DNA from: an uncultured Alphaproteobacteria bacterium | Lineage (GTDB): Bacteria > Pseudomonadota > Alphaproteobacteria > Caulobacterales > Aquidulcibacteraceae | NCBI GenBank assembly: GCA_902826245.1 | Contig: CADEEA010000003.1 | Location: 50,379 to 114,378 of the forward strand | DNA length: 64,000 bases | Direction: 5' to 3' | Shown here: positions 17,622 to 26,272 of the stretch, piece by piece | Numbering within the stretch: the stretch's first letter is position 1 | Layout: each line of letters begins with the position of its first letter | Made by a program: the position numbers and the translations under genes | The notes under the pieces: model-generated | What the model saw: only the letters and a program-made list of their open reading frames with translations | Database searches by the model: none | Told to the model about the DNA's origin: nothing

Positions 17622-18326
17622 TTACCTCGCAACCACCCCCCAAGCCCGTGCGATGTCCGCGAATGATGCCCTCAACCTGGAGGCAGCCCCGCCGAATATC
17701 GGGTCGAGCATCAAATGGTCGCGATAACGTTCTAACGAAACGGGGATGTTGATCCGGTCGTCGACTTTATTCCAAGGCCGCAGCACGTCCAACATCACCA
17801 ACATCGGAAAGACCGACGCATCGGCCAATGTGGGTTTATCGCCGACTAGCCAGCGCCCGCTTTGGCCCGCGAGCGCATCGATGGCGGCAAGCGCCTCGTT
17901 CGCTTCCTCGATCCCAAGCTCGGCAATATCCGCAGAGTCTTGCTGGATCAAAGGTGCGTCTGAGCCCACCATAACGCGAGTGCGTACAATGGCGCGCACT
18001 CCCGCATCAAGGGGACCGTCGACCAGCTGAACAAACCAACGAACGCGCGCGCGCGCGCGCGCCTCAACGGGCAACACCGACGGTCCTTCCGATGTTTCGT
18101 CAAGAAACATCGCAATCGTGGCCGATTCCGCCAGCGCCCACCCATCGTCAGCGAGAAGAACTGGCATTCTCGCCATCGGATTCATGTGGCGGAACTGGCT
18201 TCCTTTGAGTCCCCCTTCGGGCAACGCACCCAAAGGAAGATCGATCCCTTTGATCTGGGCAACAATCTTGACGCGCTGAACGAAGGGAGAGGCGTCGGCC
18301 CCGATGAGTTTCATTGGCGTCCCCAT
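17622..18326 (-). CDS. Glutathione S-transferase family protein
   Basis: The protein has 234 residues. The N-terminal thioredoxin-like domain contains MKLIGADASPFVQRVKIVAQ, the cis-Pro segment MARMPVLLADDG and the GSH-contact ESATIAMFLDE. The all-helical C-terminal domain has the conserved GRWLVGDKPTLADASVFPML. The first residue may be Met 5 (18314), which has GGGGACG before it and gives the usual N-terminus. An uninterrupted CG dinucleotide run (about 18044-18062) encodes an Ala-Arg repeat inside the linker. It lies upstream of the aminotransferase on the same strand, and the two are probably co-transcribed. Confidence 0.85.
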   Translation of the reverse strand: MGTPMKLIGADASPFVQRVKIVAQIKGIDLPLGALPEGGLKGSQFRHMNPMARMPVLLADDGWALAESATIAMFLDETSEGPSVLPVEARARARVRWFVQLVDGPLDAGVRAIVRTRVMVGSDAPLIQQDSADIAELGIEEANEALAAIDALAGQSGRWLVGDKPTLADASVFPMLVMLDVLRPWNKVDDRINIPVSLERYRDHLMLDPIFGGAASRLRASFADIARAWGVVAR

Positions 18327-18369
18327 CAGTATGTCGCGCGACCTTGTGCGCCCATTGTAAAAATTTGAT

Positions 18370-18384
18370 GTTTGTTATAACGCC
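18370..18384. promoter_or_regulatory. Operator candidate (site 3) before the MFS gene
   Basis: GTTTGTTATAACGCC contains the core TGTTATAAC of the perfect palindrome at 15153. It sits about 50 bp upstream of both the MFS carrier (+) and the GST gene (-), so it could control both. Confidence 0.5.
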
Positions 18385-18430
18385 TTTGGCTGTGGGGCAA
18401 CGGCTGCCCCGGCTCGAACGAGGGAATTCC

Positions 18431-19753
18431 ATGACGGACGCGTCCGTTTCTCATCCCAGCGGCAGAGCCGAGCTACGGGAGCCTTCCGCCGGAGCCTACG
18501 ATTGGCTCATCCTGGCCCTTTTACTAGTTTGCTACACGCTGGCGTTCATGGATGCGCGGCTTCCCCAGATTCTCATCGAGTCTATCAAGTCGGATCTAAG
18601 ATTAAGTGACACGCAGATCGGCTTGATCACGGGCCCGGCCTTCTCCCTCACTTACGCACTGGCGGTGATTCCAATCGCCCGGCTCTCCGATCGCTACTCT
18701 CGCAAGTATGTGATTGCAGGATCGGTGGCCGCCTGGAGCGCGCTTACCGCCGCAGCCGGATTCGCCAATTCGTTCCTCACGCTCCTCCTCACGCGCGTCG
18801 GTGTGGCGATCGGTGAAGGCGGACTGACACCAGCTTCACACGCATTGATCAGCGCCAGATTTCCCGACTGGCAGCGCTCGACCGCGATCGCGATTTTTTC
18901 CTGCGGCATTCCAATCGGAATAGCCCTTTCGATGATCATTGGAGGAAAGATCAACGATCTCTATGGCTGGCGCGCCGCCATGTTCCTTGTTGGCGGATGC
19001 GGTTTCTTTCTTTCGATTGTGGTTCTCTTGTTGCTTCGAGAACCGCTTCGCAACAGCGCTGCAGCAACGGCCGCCGAAGGTGGGCAAAAGACAGTGGACA
19101 AGGAGCAGGACCGCGAGCGGGAGACCTTCCGCTCCTTGTTCTCGGATCCTGTCATTAGGTACACGATCATTGCGGGCACGCTGACTGGCATCGCGAGCGG
19201 CGCCAGCGCTTGGCTTGCGCCCTATGCCATCCGCGCGTTTGACCTGTCCTCTTCGCAAGTGGGGGCAAGCTTTGGAGCCGTGCTTGGCGTGACGACATTG
19301 CTAGGGACGCTCTTTGGCGGAACGTTCACTGCGTGGCTTTCACGGAACGACCCACGTCGCGGCTTCTGGTTTCTTGCAGCAGTGTCCGTACTCGGCGCTG
19401 GCTTGAATTTGCTGGCGCTAACACGAGACGCCTACGCGCCGTTTCTAACCATAATGTGCTTTTCAGGTTTCATTCTGACGCTCTATCCTGGACCAATTTA
19501 CGCGGCGGTCCAATCGCGAGCGAAACCGGCCTCCCGCAGCTTCGCTTCGGCCGTGGCGCTCTTTTGCAAGCATGGCCTAGGTCTATCCTTGGGAACATTT
19601 CTTACTGGTCTGATGAGCGATTACGTCTTCGTAGGCTCGGACGCCGAGCGTTTGCGCTGGGCGCTTGTCACTGTGATGTTTTCCTCGGCCCTCGGCGGCG
19701 TCAGTTTCTATCTGGCCAGCCGCCATGCGCGCACCCCGCGCCCGGACCGATAA
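18431..19753 (+). CDS. MFS transporter
   Basis: The protein has 440 residues from ATG 18431 (MTDASVSHPSGRAE), with AGGG before it; the frame extends upstream without hydrophobic or family features. Twelve membrane segments are predicted from hydrophobicity. The MFS signature between TM2 and TM3 is present as ARLSDRYSRKYVIAG, and TM4-5 has GVAIGEGGLTPASHALISAR. It resembles the Spinster/aromatic-acid-uptake-like MFS proteins found with catabolic genes in this phylum. It probably carries the substrate, after entry through the TonB receptor, across the inner membrane. Confidence 0.85.
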   Translation: MTDASVSHPSGRAELREPSAGAYDWLILALLLVCYTLAFMDARLPQILIESIKSDLRLSDTQIGLITGPAFSLTYALAVIPIARLSDRYSRKYVIAGSVAAWSALTAAAGFANSFLTLLLTRVGVAIGEGGLTPASHALISARFPDWQRSTAIAIFSCGIPIGIALSMIIGGKINDLYGWRAAMFLVGGCGFFLSIVVLLLLREPLRNSAAATAAEGGQKTVDKEQDRERETFRSLFSDPVIRYTIIAGTLTGIASGASAWLAPYAIRAFDLSSSQVGASFGAVLGVTTLLGTLFGGTFTAWLSRNDPRRGFWFLAAVSVLGAGLNLLALTRDAYAPFLTIMCFSGFILTLYPGPIYAAVQSRAKPASRSFASAVALFCKHGLGLSLGTFLTGLMSDYVFVGSDAERLRWALVTVMFSSALGGVSFYLASRHARTPRPDR

Positions 19754-19812
19754 ACGCCCGCTGTTAACCCCGCGCAGGAATTCCAAATCTAGATTGCCCG
19801 CGATTTCGATAT

Positions 19813-19822
19813 GTGTTGTAAC
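19813..19822. promoter_or_regulatory. Operator candidate (site 4) before the BKACE gene
   Basis: TGTTGTAACA has the same arms (TGTT and AACA) as the 15153 palindrome, with GT instead of AT in the centre. It is 39 bp upstream of the BKACE start. Confidence 0.4.
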
Positions 19823-19860
19823 ATGCAACGAATGTAGGTGGTCGCAGTCAGGTCGAGGTC

Positions 19861-20739
19861 ATGGGAAAAACCATCATTAGTTGCGCTGTAACCGGCAATC
19901 ACACCACGCGCGAGCACCACCCGGAACTGCCCATCACGCCGACGGAAATCGCCCTGGCCTGCCTTGATGCTGCAGTGGCCGGTGCCAGCATCGCGCACAT
20001 TCACGTGCGCGATCCAGAAACGGGAAAGCCGAGCACCGACCTTTCCCTCTATCGTGAAGTCGTCGAGCGCATCCGCGCCAAAAACGGCGACTTGCTCATA
20101 AACCTGACCACTGGACCTGGCGCGCGCTATATTCCGAGTGAGACCGATCCCAAGGTTGCGGCACCAGGATCAAGCCTGACGCGCCCATCTATTCGCGTGG
20201 AACACGTCGTAACGCTCAGACCAGAGGTTTGCTCGCTCGACTTGAATACGATGTTCTCCAATGGCTCCGCGGTGATCAACACACCTCAGGCCGTTACAGA
20301 AATGGCCGCAATGATTAGTGCAGCCGGCGCAAAACCAGAACTCGAGGTTTTTGACAGCGGCGATATTCATTTGGCGAACGATCTACTGAGAAAAGGCGTC
20401 CTTCAGTCCCCACCATTTTTCCAGATCGTCATGGGCGTCAAATATGGCGCATCTGCTTCTCCCGCCACACTCGCTTACATGACCTCGCTATTGCCTGACG
20501 ATGCGGTCTGGTCCGCGTTCGGAATTTCCGCGATGGAGTTTCCAATGGTAGCGCAGAGCTACCTGATGGGTGGCCATGTTCGTGTCGGATTTGAAGACAA
20601 CGTCTACATCTCGAAACGGCGCCTGGCCCGGGACAACGCCGAACTTGTCGAGAAGGCCGCGCGCATCGTTACCGATCTAGGCGGCGAGATAGCCACACCC
20701 GATGAGGCCCGGCAGATTCTCGGGCTTGCAGCGGCGTAA
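19861..20739 (+). CDS. BKACE family beta-keto acid cleavage enzyme (DUF849)
   Basis: The protein has 292 residues, the normal length for the 3-keto-5-aminohexanoate cleavage enzyme family. The Zn-binding and catalytic features are visible: SCAVTGNHTTREHHPELPIT, the His pair in ASIAHIHVRDPETGKPS, and GPGARYIPSETDP. Family members condense a beta-keto acid with acetyl-CoA and split it into acetoacetate and a new CoA ester. The natural substrate of this member is unknown. Its place in the same putative GntR regulon as the receptor and carrier suggests it acts on a beta-keto intermediate of the imported compound. Confidence 0.9.
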   Translation: MGKTIISCAVTGNHTTREHHPELPITPTEIALACLDAAVAGASIAHIHVRDPETGKPSTDLSLYREVVERIRAKNGDLLINLTTGPGARYIPSETDPKVAAPGSSLTRPSIRVEHVVTLRPEVCSLDLNTMFSNGSAVINTPQAVTEMAAMISAAGAKPELEVFDSGDIHLANDLLRKGVLQSPPFFQIVMGVKYGASASPATLAYMTSLLPDDAVWSAFGISAMEFPMVAQSYLMGGHVRVGFEDNVYISKRRLARDNAELVEKAARIVTDLGGEIATPDEARQILGLAAA

Positions 20740-20805
20740 GCTCGCTGGCCGCGCATTCATCGCTCGGCTAATCACTTAGTGAAGGGTTCCGCTGAATCGC
20801 TGCAG

Positions 20806-21945
20806 CTACAGCTTCTCAGAGAACCAATCACTGAGATAGTCCGCGGCGATGAAGCGGTTATCGATCTGGCAGTGCTCGACGCCACCTTCATCCTGGCGAA
20901 AGACTTTCAAGGTTTTGTCGGTCGTTTTCGCCTGATCGTAAGTCATGACGGCCTGTTCAAGCGGTACTTGGCGGTCGTTTTCGCCGTGCACGATCAGCAT
21001 CGGAACGGATATCTTATCGACGACACCGGTCAACGTCATCTTCTGCACGATCGCCGCAAAGGCTGGGACTGAATCGACACCAAAGGTCCAGAGGCCATGC
21101 AACATGGCGTCTGGGACGGATTCCACCTCGCTCTTCTTTCCCTCAAACGCAGTTCTCGCAATCGCGCCAGCGTCGTGCATCGCCCCCCATGACGCCACCG
21201 CTCGAATGCGCGGCTCGAAGGCTGCCGCCCGCGGCGCGAAGTAGCCGCCCATACTCATCCCACATAGGCCAATCCGATCGGTCGCCAGGTCTGGCCGAGA
21301 CATGATCCAGTCGACGATGTGCCTTACGTAAGCTTCCGAGTCATAGCGTGCGTGAAGGTCGTACAGGCGCAGCGCCTCCCCCGCGCCAGGCTGATCTACA
21401 ATCAAGACTGAGAGCCCACGACGGCGATACTCTTGCAGAGTGGGCCACTGGGTCTCCTTCAGCGAATCGTAGCCCTGGATGTGCACCACGAGAGGCGACG
21501 GTTTGCCGTCCGTTGTCGCCGCAACAAGCAGCCCCGGAATTTGACCTGCCTCATAAGGTATGTTGACGAACTCAACGCCGTCCTGGCCGAAATCTCTGGC
21601 CTTTTTGTAGTTGACGAGCGCTCGCTTGTAGGCGGTGAGCTTACGATGATCTGTATGAGGAACTATGCGCTCGGCGCGGATGAAATACATCGCGGCGCGG
21701 TGAAACTTGCGCGCCGCGGTGAGCCGGTGCTGCTCAGTCACGTCCGCTTCGGCAAGCCTCTCCGCATTCTCGCCGAGCGCAACCATCGCGTCATACCACG
21801 CGGCGTTTGCGACCGCAGGCGAAGCATCAGCGAACTTTGCGGCCTGAGCAAACGCCTCCGCTGGTTGCGAGATCGTTCCAACTTCTTCAATCAACGTGAG
21901 CGCGGTGAGATTCCAAGCGTAATTGTCCTTGAAGTATTCGAACAT
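20806..21945 (-). CDS. Alpha/beta hydrolase (2,6-dihydroxypseudooxynicotine hydrolase/FrsA-like)
   Basis: The protein has 379 residues. An N-terminal helical cap-like region of about 130 residues precedes the hydrolase core. The core shows an oxyanion-site region VVHIQGYDSLKETQWP, nucleophile elbow IGLCGMSMGGYFAPRAA, acid in LIVHGENDRQVP and His in EGGVEHCQIDN. Related enzymes cleave C-C or ester bonds in catabolism of heterocycles and esters. It converges with the BKACE gene and lies upstream of no other gene on its strand. AGGAG stands 7 bp before the ATG. Confidence 0.82.
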   Translation of the reverse strand: MFEYFKDNYAWNLTALTLIEEVGTISQPAEAFAQAAKFADASPAVANAAWYDAMVALGENAERLAEADVTEQHRLTAARKFHRAAMYFIRAERIVPHTDHRKLTAYKRALVNYKKARDFGQDGVEFVNIPYEAGQIPGLLVAATTDGKPSPLVVHIQGYDSLKETQWPTLQEYRRRGLSVLIVDQPGAGEALRLYDLHARYDSEAYVRHIVDWIMSRPDLATDRIGLCGMSMGGYFAPRAAAFEPRIRAVASWGAMHDAGAIARTAFEGKKSEVESVPDAMLHGLWTFGVDSVPAFAAIVQKMTLTGVVDKISVPMLIVHGENDRQVPLEQAVMTYDQAKTTDKTLKVFRQDEGGVEHCQIDNRFIAADYLSDWFSEKL

Positions 21946-22005
21946 TGTCAGCTCCTGGGCGGCGCGTCAGCGCCGCAAGCATGCCGTCGGCGCGTGGGAC
22001 TTGAA

Positions 22006-22482
22006 TCAACCGTGCGAGTCGAGAACCCCAGCAGCAGTCTTGATCGGTTCGGCGCCGATGATGACAAAAGCCACCCGGCAATGGTCGGGGCCACGATTCA
22101 CCCAATTGTGCATGGTGCCGCGCTGTACAAGTACATCGCCAGTATTGAGCACAACTTCTTGGCCGTCATCGAGCTCCATCCAAAGCCTGCCGGACATCAC
22201 TATGGCAAAATCAATTGACTGGGTGCGGTGCGGCCGCGGAACAACGCCAGGCGAGTAATCGACAATGCGAAAAACTGCGCCACGATCGAGGTGTGTCGGA
22301 ATATCGAGCAGCGACGCGTCTTCGTCGCCAGCATTGGATGCAGGCAGTTCTTCGGCGACCCAGATCAGCGTTGTGTCAGCGCCTTCTCGATACTTGATTT
22401 TCCTAGGCGCCTCGCCGTCGAAGAGCACCTTCGCACGGCCCGCAGCGTCGTGGGTCGTCACTACTCGTCGTACTGCGGGCAA
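22006..22482 (-). CDS. Cupin-domain protein
   Basis: The protein has 158 residues. The start is TTG 22482, chosen because AAGGAG stands 6 bp before it and no in-frame ATG exists before the cupin domain. The two cupin motifs are PHRTQSIDFAIVMSGRLWME and GDVLVQRGTMHNWVNRG. The first has only one His (PHRT) where metal cupins usually have H-x-H, so a metal site may be incomplete. A role as a small dioxygenase, isomerase or sensor in the pathway is possible; none is proven. It precedes the alpha/beta hydrolase by 60 bp on the same strand. Confidence 0.75.
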   Translation of the reverse strand: MPAVRRVVTTHDAAGRAKVLFDGEAPRKIKYREGADTTLIWVAEELPASNAGDEDASLLDIPTHLDRGAVFRIVDYSPGVVPRPHRTQSIDFAIVMSGRLWMELDDGQEVVLNTGDVLVQRGTMHNWVNRGPDHCRVAFVIIGAEPIKTAAGVLDSHG

Positions 22483-22611
22483 TTGGCACTCCTTAGCAAT
22501 TGAAATCCGAGGACGCTCAAGGGGCGCTTCGGCAATACAATGGTGGTCCGAAGCTGGGCGTTGAGCCGAGACGGCGCATGCACCGCCGGCGCAGGCAGAC
22601 CCGGAAGGGCT

Positions 22612-23523
22612 TCACTGAGGCGACAGCACCATGCCCTTGCCCAAGCGTTCTTGAATGCCGCTCTTCGACTCCGTCACCTTCGTAGCGTGCCGCGAATTCT
22701 CGAAATTTGTGACGTCGCCCCATTTCTTCTGCAGATCCTCAACCGCGTACTCGTCCTGGAAAAACACGCCCTGCGTCTGTTCCCACCGCGTTTGCGAAAC
22801 CCAACCACCGCCGACTTCAAACAGCTTTCCATTCTCAGGGCAGCTTTCATGACCGAGCAAAACTGCAACGGGGGTCACATATTCCGGTTTGAGCGCCTCA
22901 AGCATTTCCTTTGGCAGCACCGTTGCTGTCAGGCGAGAGCCGGCCGTGGGTGCGATCGTGTTGCACAGAATGTTCTTCGAAGCGCCCTCCGCGGCTAACG
23001 TCTGCGCTAGGCCGAAAATGCCCAGCTTGGCTGCGGAGTAGTTGGCTTGACCGAAGTTGCCATAGATGCCGGCAACCGAAGTGGTCATCACAATTCGCCC
23101 ATAGCCCGCCGCGCGCATGTGCGGCCACGCCGCCCGAGAAACCTTATAACTTCCGAACAGGTGGACACGGTAAATGACATCCCAGTCGGCGTCGGCCATT
23201 TTTTGAAACGAAGCGTCCCGCAAGATGCCGGCGTTGTTGACGACGACGTCGATCCGTCCGTAGGCGTCCATCGCCGTCTGAACGATTTTGTCGCCGGCCT
23301 CGACGCTATCGGTATTGGCGACCGCTTCGCCGCCCAGGGCCTTGATCTCGTCCACGACCGCTTGCGCAACCGTAGTGCTAGCGCCGTCACCGGCAATGCC
23401 GCCGCCCAAGTCGTTGACGACAACCTTTGCGCCCCGGCGGGCGAACTCTCGCGCGTGACTCCGGCCAAGCCCATTGCCGGCGCCGGTAACAATCACAACC
23501 CGCCCATCGAAGCGAAGCGACAT
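22612..23523 (-). CDS. SDR (3R)-hydroxyacyl-CoA dehydrogenase, 17-beta-HSD4/MFE-2-like
   Basis: The protein has 303 residues from ATG 23523, with TTAGGAG 6 bp before it. The Rossmann signature is [20 protein letters not shown], with an NNAGILRD motif. The catalytic triad lies in [23 protein letters not shown] (Ser, Tyr, Lys). The long GAGNGLGR form and the C-terminal tail of about 60 residues are typical of the dehydrogenase unit of peroxisomal multifunctional enzyme 2. It would oxidise the (3R)-hydroxyacyl-CoA made by the MaoC hydratase encoded directly upstream. Confidence 0.9.
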   Translation of the reverse strand: MSLRFDGRVVIVTGAGNGLGRSHAREFARRGAKVVVNDLGGGIAGDGASTTVAQAVVDEIKALGGEAVANTDSVEAGDKIVQTAMDAYGRIDVVVNNAGILRDASFQKMADADWDVIYRVHLFGSYKVSRAAWPHMRAAGYGRIVMTTSVAGIYGNFGQANYSAAKLGIFGLAQTLAAEGASKNILCNTIAPTAGSRLTATVLPKEMLEALKPEYVTPVAVLLGHESCPENGKLFEVGGGWVSQTRWEQTQGVFFQDEYAVEDLQKKWGDVTNFENSRHATKVTESKSGIQERLGKGMVLSPQ

Positions 23524-23551
23524 GGAACTACTCCTAAAAACTACGGGCTCG

Positions 23552-23971
23552 CTAGCCGACCGCGACGACAGCGTCGCCAACCAAAGTCTCTCGACCATCC
23601 TGAGCGCTGGCCGTAAGGGCGAGCCTTACTCTCTGCTCACCATCAGCCTCAAACCGTTCAGTCACGGTCGCCTTGCAGGTGATGCGGTCGTGAACCTGTG
23701 TAATCGAGGCAAACCGCGCGCCGATTTCGCGCACACGATCGACGCCCGCCCATCTGGTTACGACCTGGGACAGAACTCCAAACGACAACATGCCCTGCGC
23801 AAATACGTCAGGCAGACCCGCTTTCTTTGCGAAGTCAGTATCGATGTGAGCGGGATTGTGGTCGCCTGACGCCCCAGCATAAAGAGCAAGCGTGCCGCGA
23901 GAAATCGGGCCGAACTCGACTTCGGGCAACGCGGCCCCCACTTCGGCCTGTGTCAAGTCAATCTGATTCAT
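23552..23971 (-). CDS. MaoC-like (R)-specific enoyl-CoA hydratase, C-terminal-type subunit
   Basis: The protein has 139 residues from ATG 23971; the long upstream extension of the frame overlaps the neighbouring gene. A single hot-dog domain carries the hydratase-2 motif [20 protein letters not shown] followed by [16 protein letters not shown]. The Asp and His of this motif are the catalytic pair in the family. The gene starts 2 bp before the upstream partner's stop region, and the pair resembles HadA/HadB- or ChsH1/ChsH2-type heteromeric hydratases. Confidence 0.88.
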   Translation of the reverse strand: MNQIDLTQAEVGAALPEVEFGPISRGTLALYAGASGDHNPAHIDTDFAKKAGLPDVFAQGMLSFGVLSQVVTRWAGVDRVREIGARFASITQVHDRITCKATVTERFEADGEQRVRLALTASAQDGRETLVGDAVVAVG

Positions 23972-23973
23972 AT

Positions 23974-24462
23974 CTAAGTCCTCGGCTGAGGCAAGCGGTG
24001 CAAGAGATTGCGCTGAGACCGCACAAGCAAGCCACGTCTGGAGTTCGTGATCGTTGATTCCAGCGTCACAAACTCCATCGCCCCGCCTTTCTTGTCGTAG
24101 AAGTCGACAACCTTGGTCGCGAACTCGACTTCTTCTCCCGCATAGATCGGCGCCCGATAGAAGTATCGTTCGTCCCCGTGGAGCAGGTAGCGGAAGTCGC
24201 ACTTAACAATGTCGACTGCCGAATGCCGCCCAAGCCGTTTCAGCTCCTCATTCGCCAAGGCTTCCACCACCATGAAGAAAGATGGCGGCGCTACCAGATC
24301 GGGGTGGCCCGCTGTGCGCGCAGCGTCCAAGTCAAAATGGATCGGATCGGACTCCTTGAGCACCTGCGAAAAGAATCGAATCCGACCACGCTCGATCTGC
24401 ACCGTGATCGGCTCTATTGAGCGTCCACGAGCGGCACGGTCAAAGATGCCTCTTGGATTCAT
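23974..24462 (-). CDS. MaoC-like dehydratase, N-terminal-type subunit (FAS1-like dehydratase)
   Basis: The protein has 162 residues from ATG 24462 (MNPRGIFDRAARG); a TTG at 24519 would add 19 unsupported residues. The fold is hot-dog without the catalytic D-x-N-P-x-H motif: VQIERGRIRFFSQVLKESDP, PPSFFMVVEALANE, YRAPIYAGEEVEFATKVVDF. In the family such subunits pair with an active MaoC subunit and make room for large substrates. It is coupled to the active subunit at 23552-23971. Together they suggest a bulky, branched or ring-containing acyl-CoA substrate. Confidence 0.82.
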   Translation of the reverse strand: MNPRGIFDRAARGRSIEPITVQIERGRIRFFSQVLKESDPIHFDLDAARTAGHPDLVAPPSFFMVVEALANEELKRLGRHSAVDIVKCDFRYLLHGDERYFYRAPIYAGEEVEFATKVVDFYDKKGGAMEFVTLESTITNSRRGLLVRSQRNLLHRLPQPRT

Positions 24463-24561
24463 TACCGTCTGCGAACTCAAGTCTGCCCCCGATTGCTCGC
24501 CGTTCCACGGGCCACTCAAAGGGCTTGCTCGGCAGGCGGACAGTGCGATCGCGCACCAGCC

Positions 24562-24574
24562 ACGTCCAATTCAT
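24562..24574 (-). promoter_or_regulatory. AATGAATTGGACG element (copy C)
   Basis: The 13-base element AATGAATTGGACG, identical in copies A (29848-29860) and B (15334-15346), occurs here 100 bp upstream of the MaoC-type start. Read as codons it opens MNWTWLVRDRTVRLP, a frame that continues to about 24440. Between this element and the ligase stop (24694) there is no other gene. Confidence 0.35.
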
Positions 24575-24693
24575 TCTTCTTCTCACCCATGCGCGGCGCT
24601 CATGATGCCGAGCGAGTGTGCGGCGCTGGGCGCCGCACGAGTTGAAGCAGGCGTGAAATGGGTGCGTTGCCAACCGGACGATGTTCTCGAACG

Positions 24694-26235
24694 TCACGCG
24701 TTCTTGCGCGCAGACACAACGATCTCAGCGATATCTGCACGCAGGCTATGCTTGGCCATCTTTCCAGTCGGTAGGCGCGGCAACTCCGCGCGAAACTCAA
24801 TGTAGCGAGGCGCTTTCACACTTGATAAGGAACCGCGGAGCCAGCGTCTGAGCTCGTCGGCGAATTCAGGTGAGGCTCGGCCCGGGTCCACCAGACTCAC
24901 AAACGCGGCGGCGACTTCTCCCAAGTCCTCGTCTGGAGCGCCGACGACCGCCGCATCAAGAACCTCAGGATGAGCAATGAGTTTATCTTCGATCTCCTGG
25001 GGGTAGATGTTTACGCCGCCGGAAATGATCGTGAAGCTCTTGCGGTCAACCAGATACAGATACCCCTCGTCGTCGAGGCGGCCGATGTCTCCAACTGTGG
25101 TCCAACCTTCTGCGTTGTGTGCTTCGGCCGTTTTTCCGGGGTCGCCATTATAGGAAAAGTCCATACCACCTTCGGAGTACACCAACCCTGTCTCGCCAAC
25201 GGGCAACGGCGCCCCCGCGTCGTCGCAAATCTGCAGTTTTCCCAACACACAGCGTCCGACCGAGCCAGGGCGCTCCAACCACTCTTCGGCTGTAATCATC
25301 GTTAGCGCCGTCTGTTCGCTGGATCCGAAATACTCAAGCAAAATTGGCCCCCACCAGTCGAGCATCGCGCGCTTTACCGGTATCGGGCACGGAGCCGCCG
25401 CATGCACAGCGAGCTTTAGAGACGACATGTCGTATTGGCGCCGAACCGTCTCCGGCAATTTTAGCATCCGAACAAAGTGCGTCGGCACCCACTGACTAAC
25501 GTCCACCTTGTGCCGCTCAATAAGGCTCAGCGCGACCTCTGCATCGAACCTCGCCATGACAACGATCGTGCCACCAAGAGCGAGCACTCCGAGTGACCAG
25601 GCGAAGGGCGCAGAATGGTAGAGCGGCGCAGGCGAGAGGTAAACACTCTCGGCGTTCACACCGAGGCGTTGGAGTACATTGAGCGCTGATCGGGTTGCCC
25701 CTTGCGATCCGGCGGCGAGGCGATAGTGGATGCCTTTCGGCCGGCCGGTCGTTCCAGAGGAATAGAGCATCTCGCCGCCGGGCGCTTCGTCTTTGATCGG
25801 GTAACTAGGCTGCGCTTGGCGCTCATCATCCCACGACCGCTGTCCCGGTGCGCCGCCGCCGACAACCAAAATCGGCAATCCCGGACATAACGCCGTCAAC
25901 CCGGCCAATGCGGCATCGATACCCGGAGACACAACGAGAGCGCGCGCTTGGCTATCGTTCACAATGAACGCGGCTTCCGGCGCCGTCAGGCGTGTCGAGA
26001 TCGGAACCACAGTGAGGCCGCTTCTTCGCGCAGCACACACCACGTCCAAGAACTCGGGGATGTTCTCGATGCAAACGGCGAGCACATCGCCCAACTGCAG
26101 ACCAAGCCGGCGCAGCAGATGCGCGCCCTGGTTGGCGCGCATCTCCAGTTCGCCATAGGTAACGACGCGGCCGTCCTCCATGACAATCGCCGCCTTGCTG
26201 GCGGGGGTGTGGCGAAAGGTCGGCGCCTCATCCAT
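24694..26235 (-). CDS. Acyl-CoA synthetase (AMP-forming ligase)
   Basis: The protein has 513 residues from ATG 26235; a TTG at 26247 is an alternative start. The P-loop-like AMP-binding motif is MLYSSGTTGRPKGIHY, the substrate region LEYFGSSEQTALTMITAEE, and the hinge TVGDIGRLDDEGYLYLVDRK. The C-terminal catalytic Lys is in LPTGKMAKHSLRADI. It activates a carboxylic acid to its CoA ester with ATP. It lies in a minus-strand run with thiolase, racemase and dehydrogenase genes, and is one of two ligases in the island. Confidence 0.9.
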   Translation of the reverse strand: MDEAPTFRHTPASKAAIVMEDGRVVTYGELEMRANQGAHLLRRLGLQLGDVLAVCIENIPEFLDVVCAARRSGLTVVPISTRLTAPEAAFIVNDSQARALVVSPGIDAALAGLTALCPGLPILVVGGGAPGQRSWDDERQAQPSYPIKDEAPGGEMLYSSGTTGRPKGIHYRLAAGSQGATRSALNVLQRLGVNAESVYLSPAPLYHSAPFAWSLGVLALGGTIVVMARFDAEVALSLIERHKVDVSQWVPTHFVRMLKLPETVRRQYDMSSLKLAVHAAAPCPIPVKRAMLDWWGPILLEYFGSSEQTALTMITAEEWLERPGSVGRCVLGKLQICDDAGAPLPVGETGLVYSEGGMDFSYNGDPGKTAEAHNAEGWTTVGDIGRLDDEGYLYLVDRKSFTIISGGVNIYPQEIEDKLIAHPEVLDAAVVGAPDEDLGEVAAAFVSLVDPGRASPEFADELRRWLRGSLSSVKAPRYIEFRAELPRLPTGKMAKHSLRADIAEIVVSARKNA

Positions 26236-26272
26236 GTGAAGCAGCAATTCCCATTTATTCGAACCAGTCCCG

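Noticed and set aside
18044..18062. CG dinucleotide run as a possible Z-DNA or phase-variation tract
   Set aside because: It is in frame within a clear GST gene and encodes a plausible Ala-Arg linker; no sign of a frame change.
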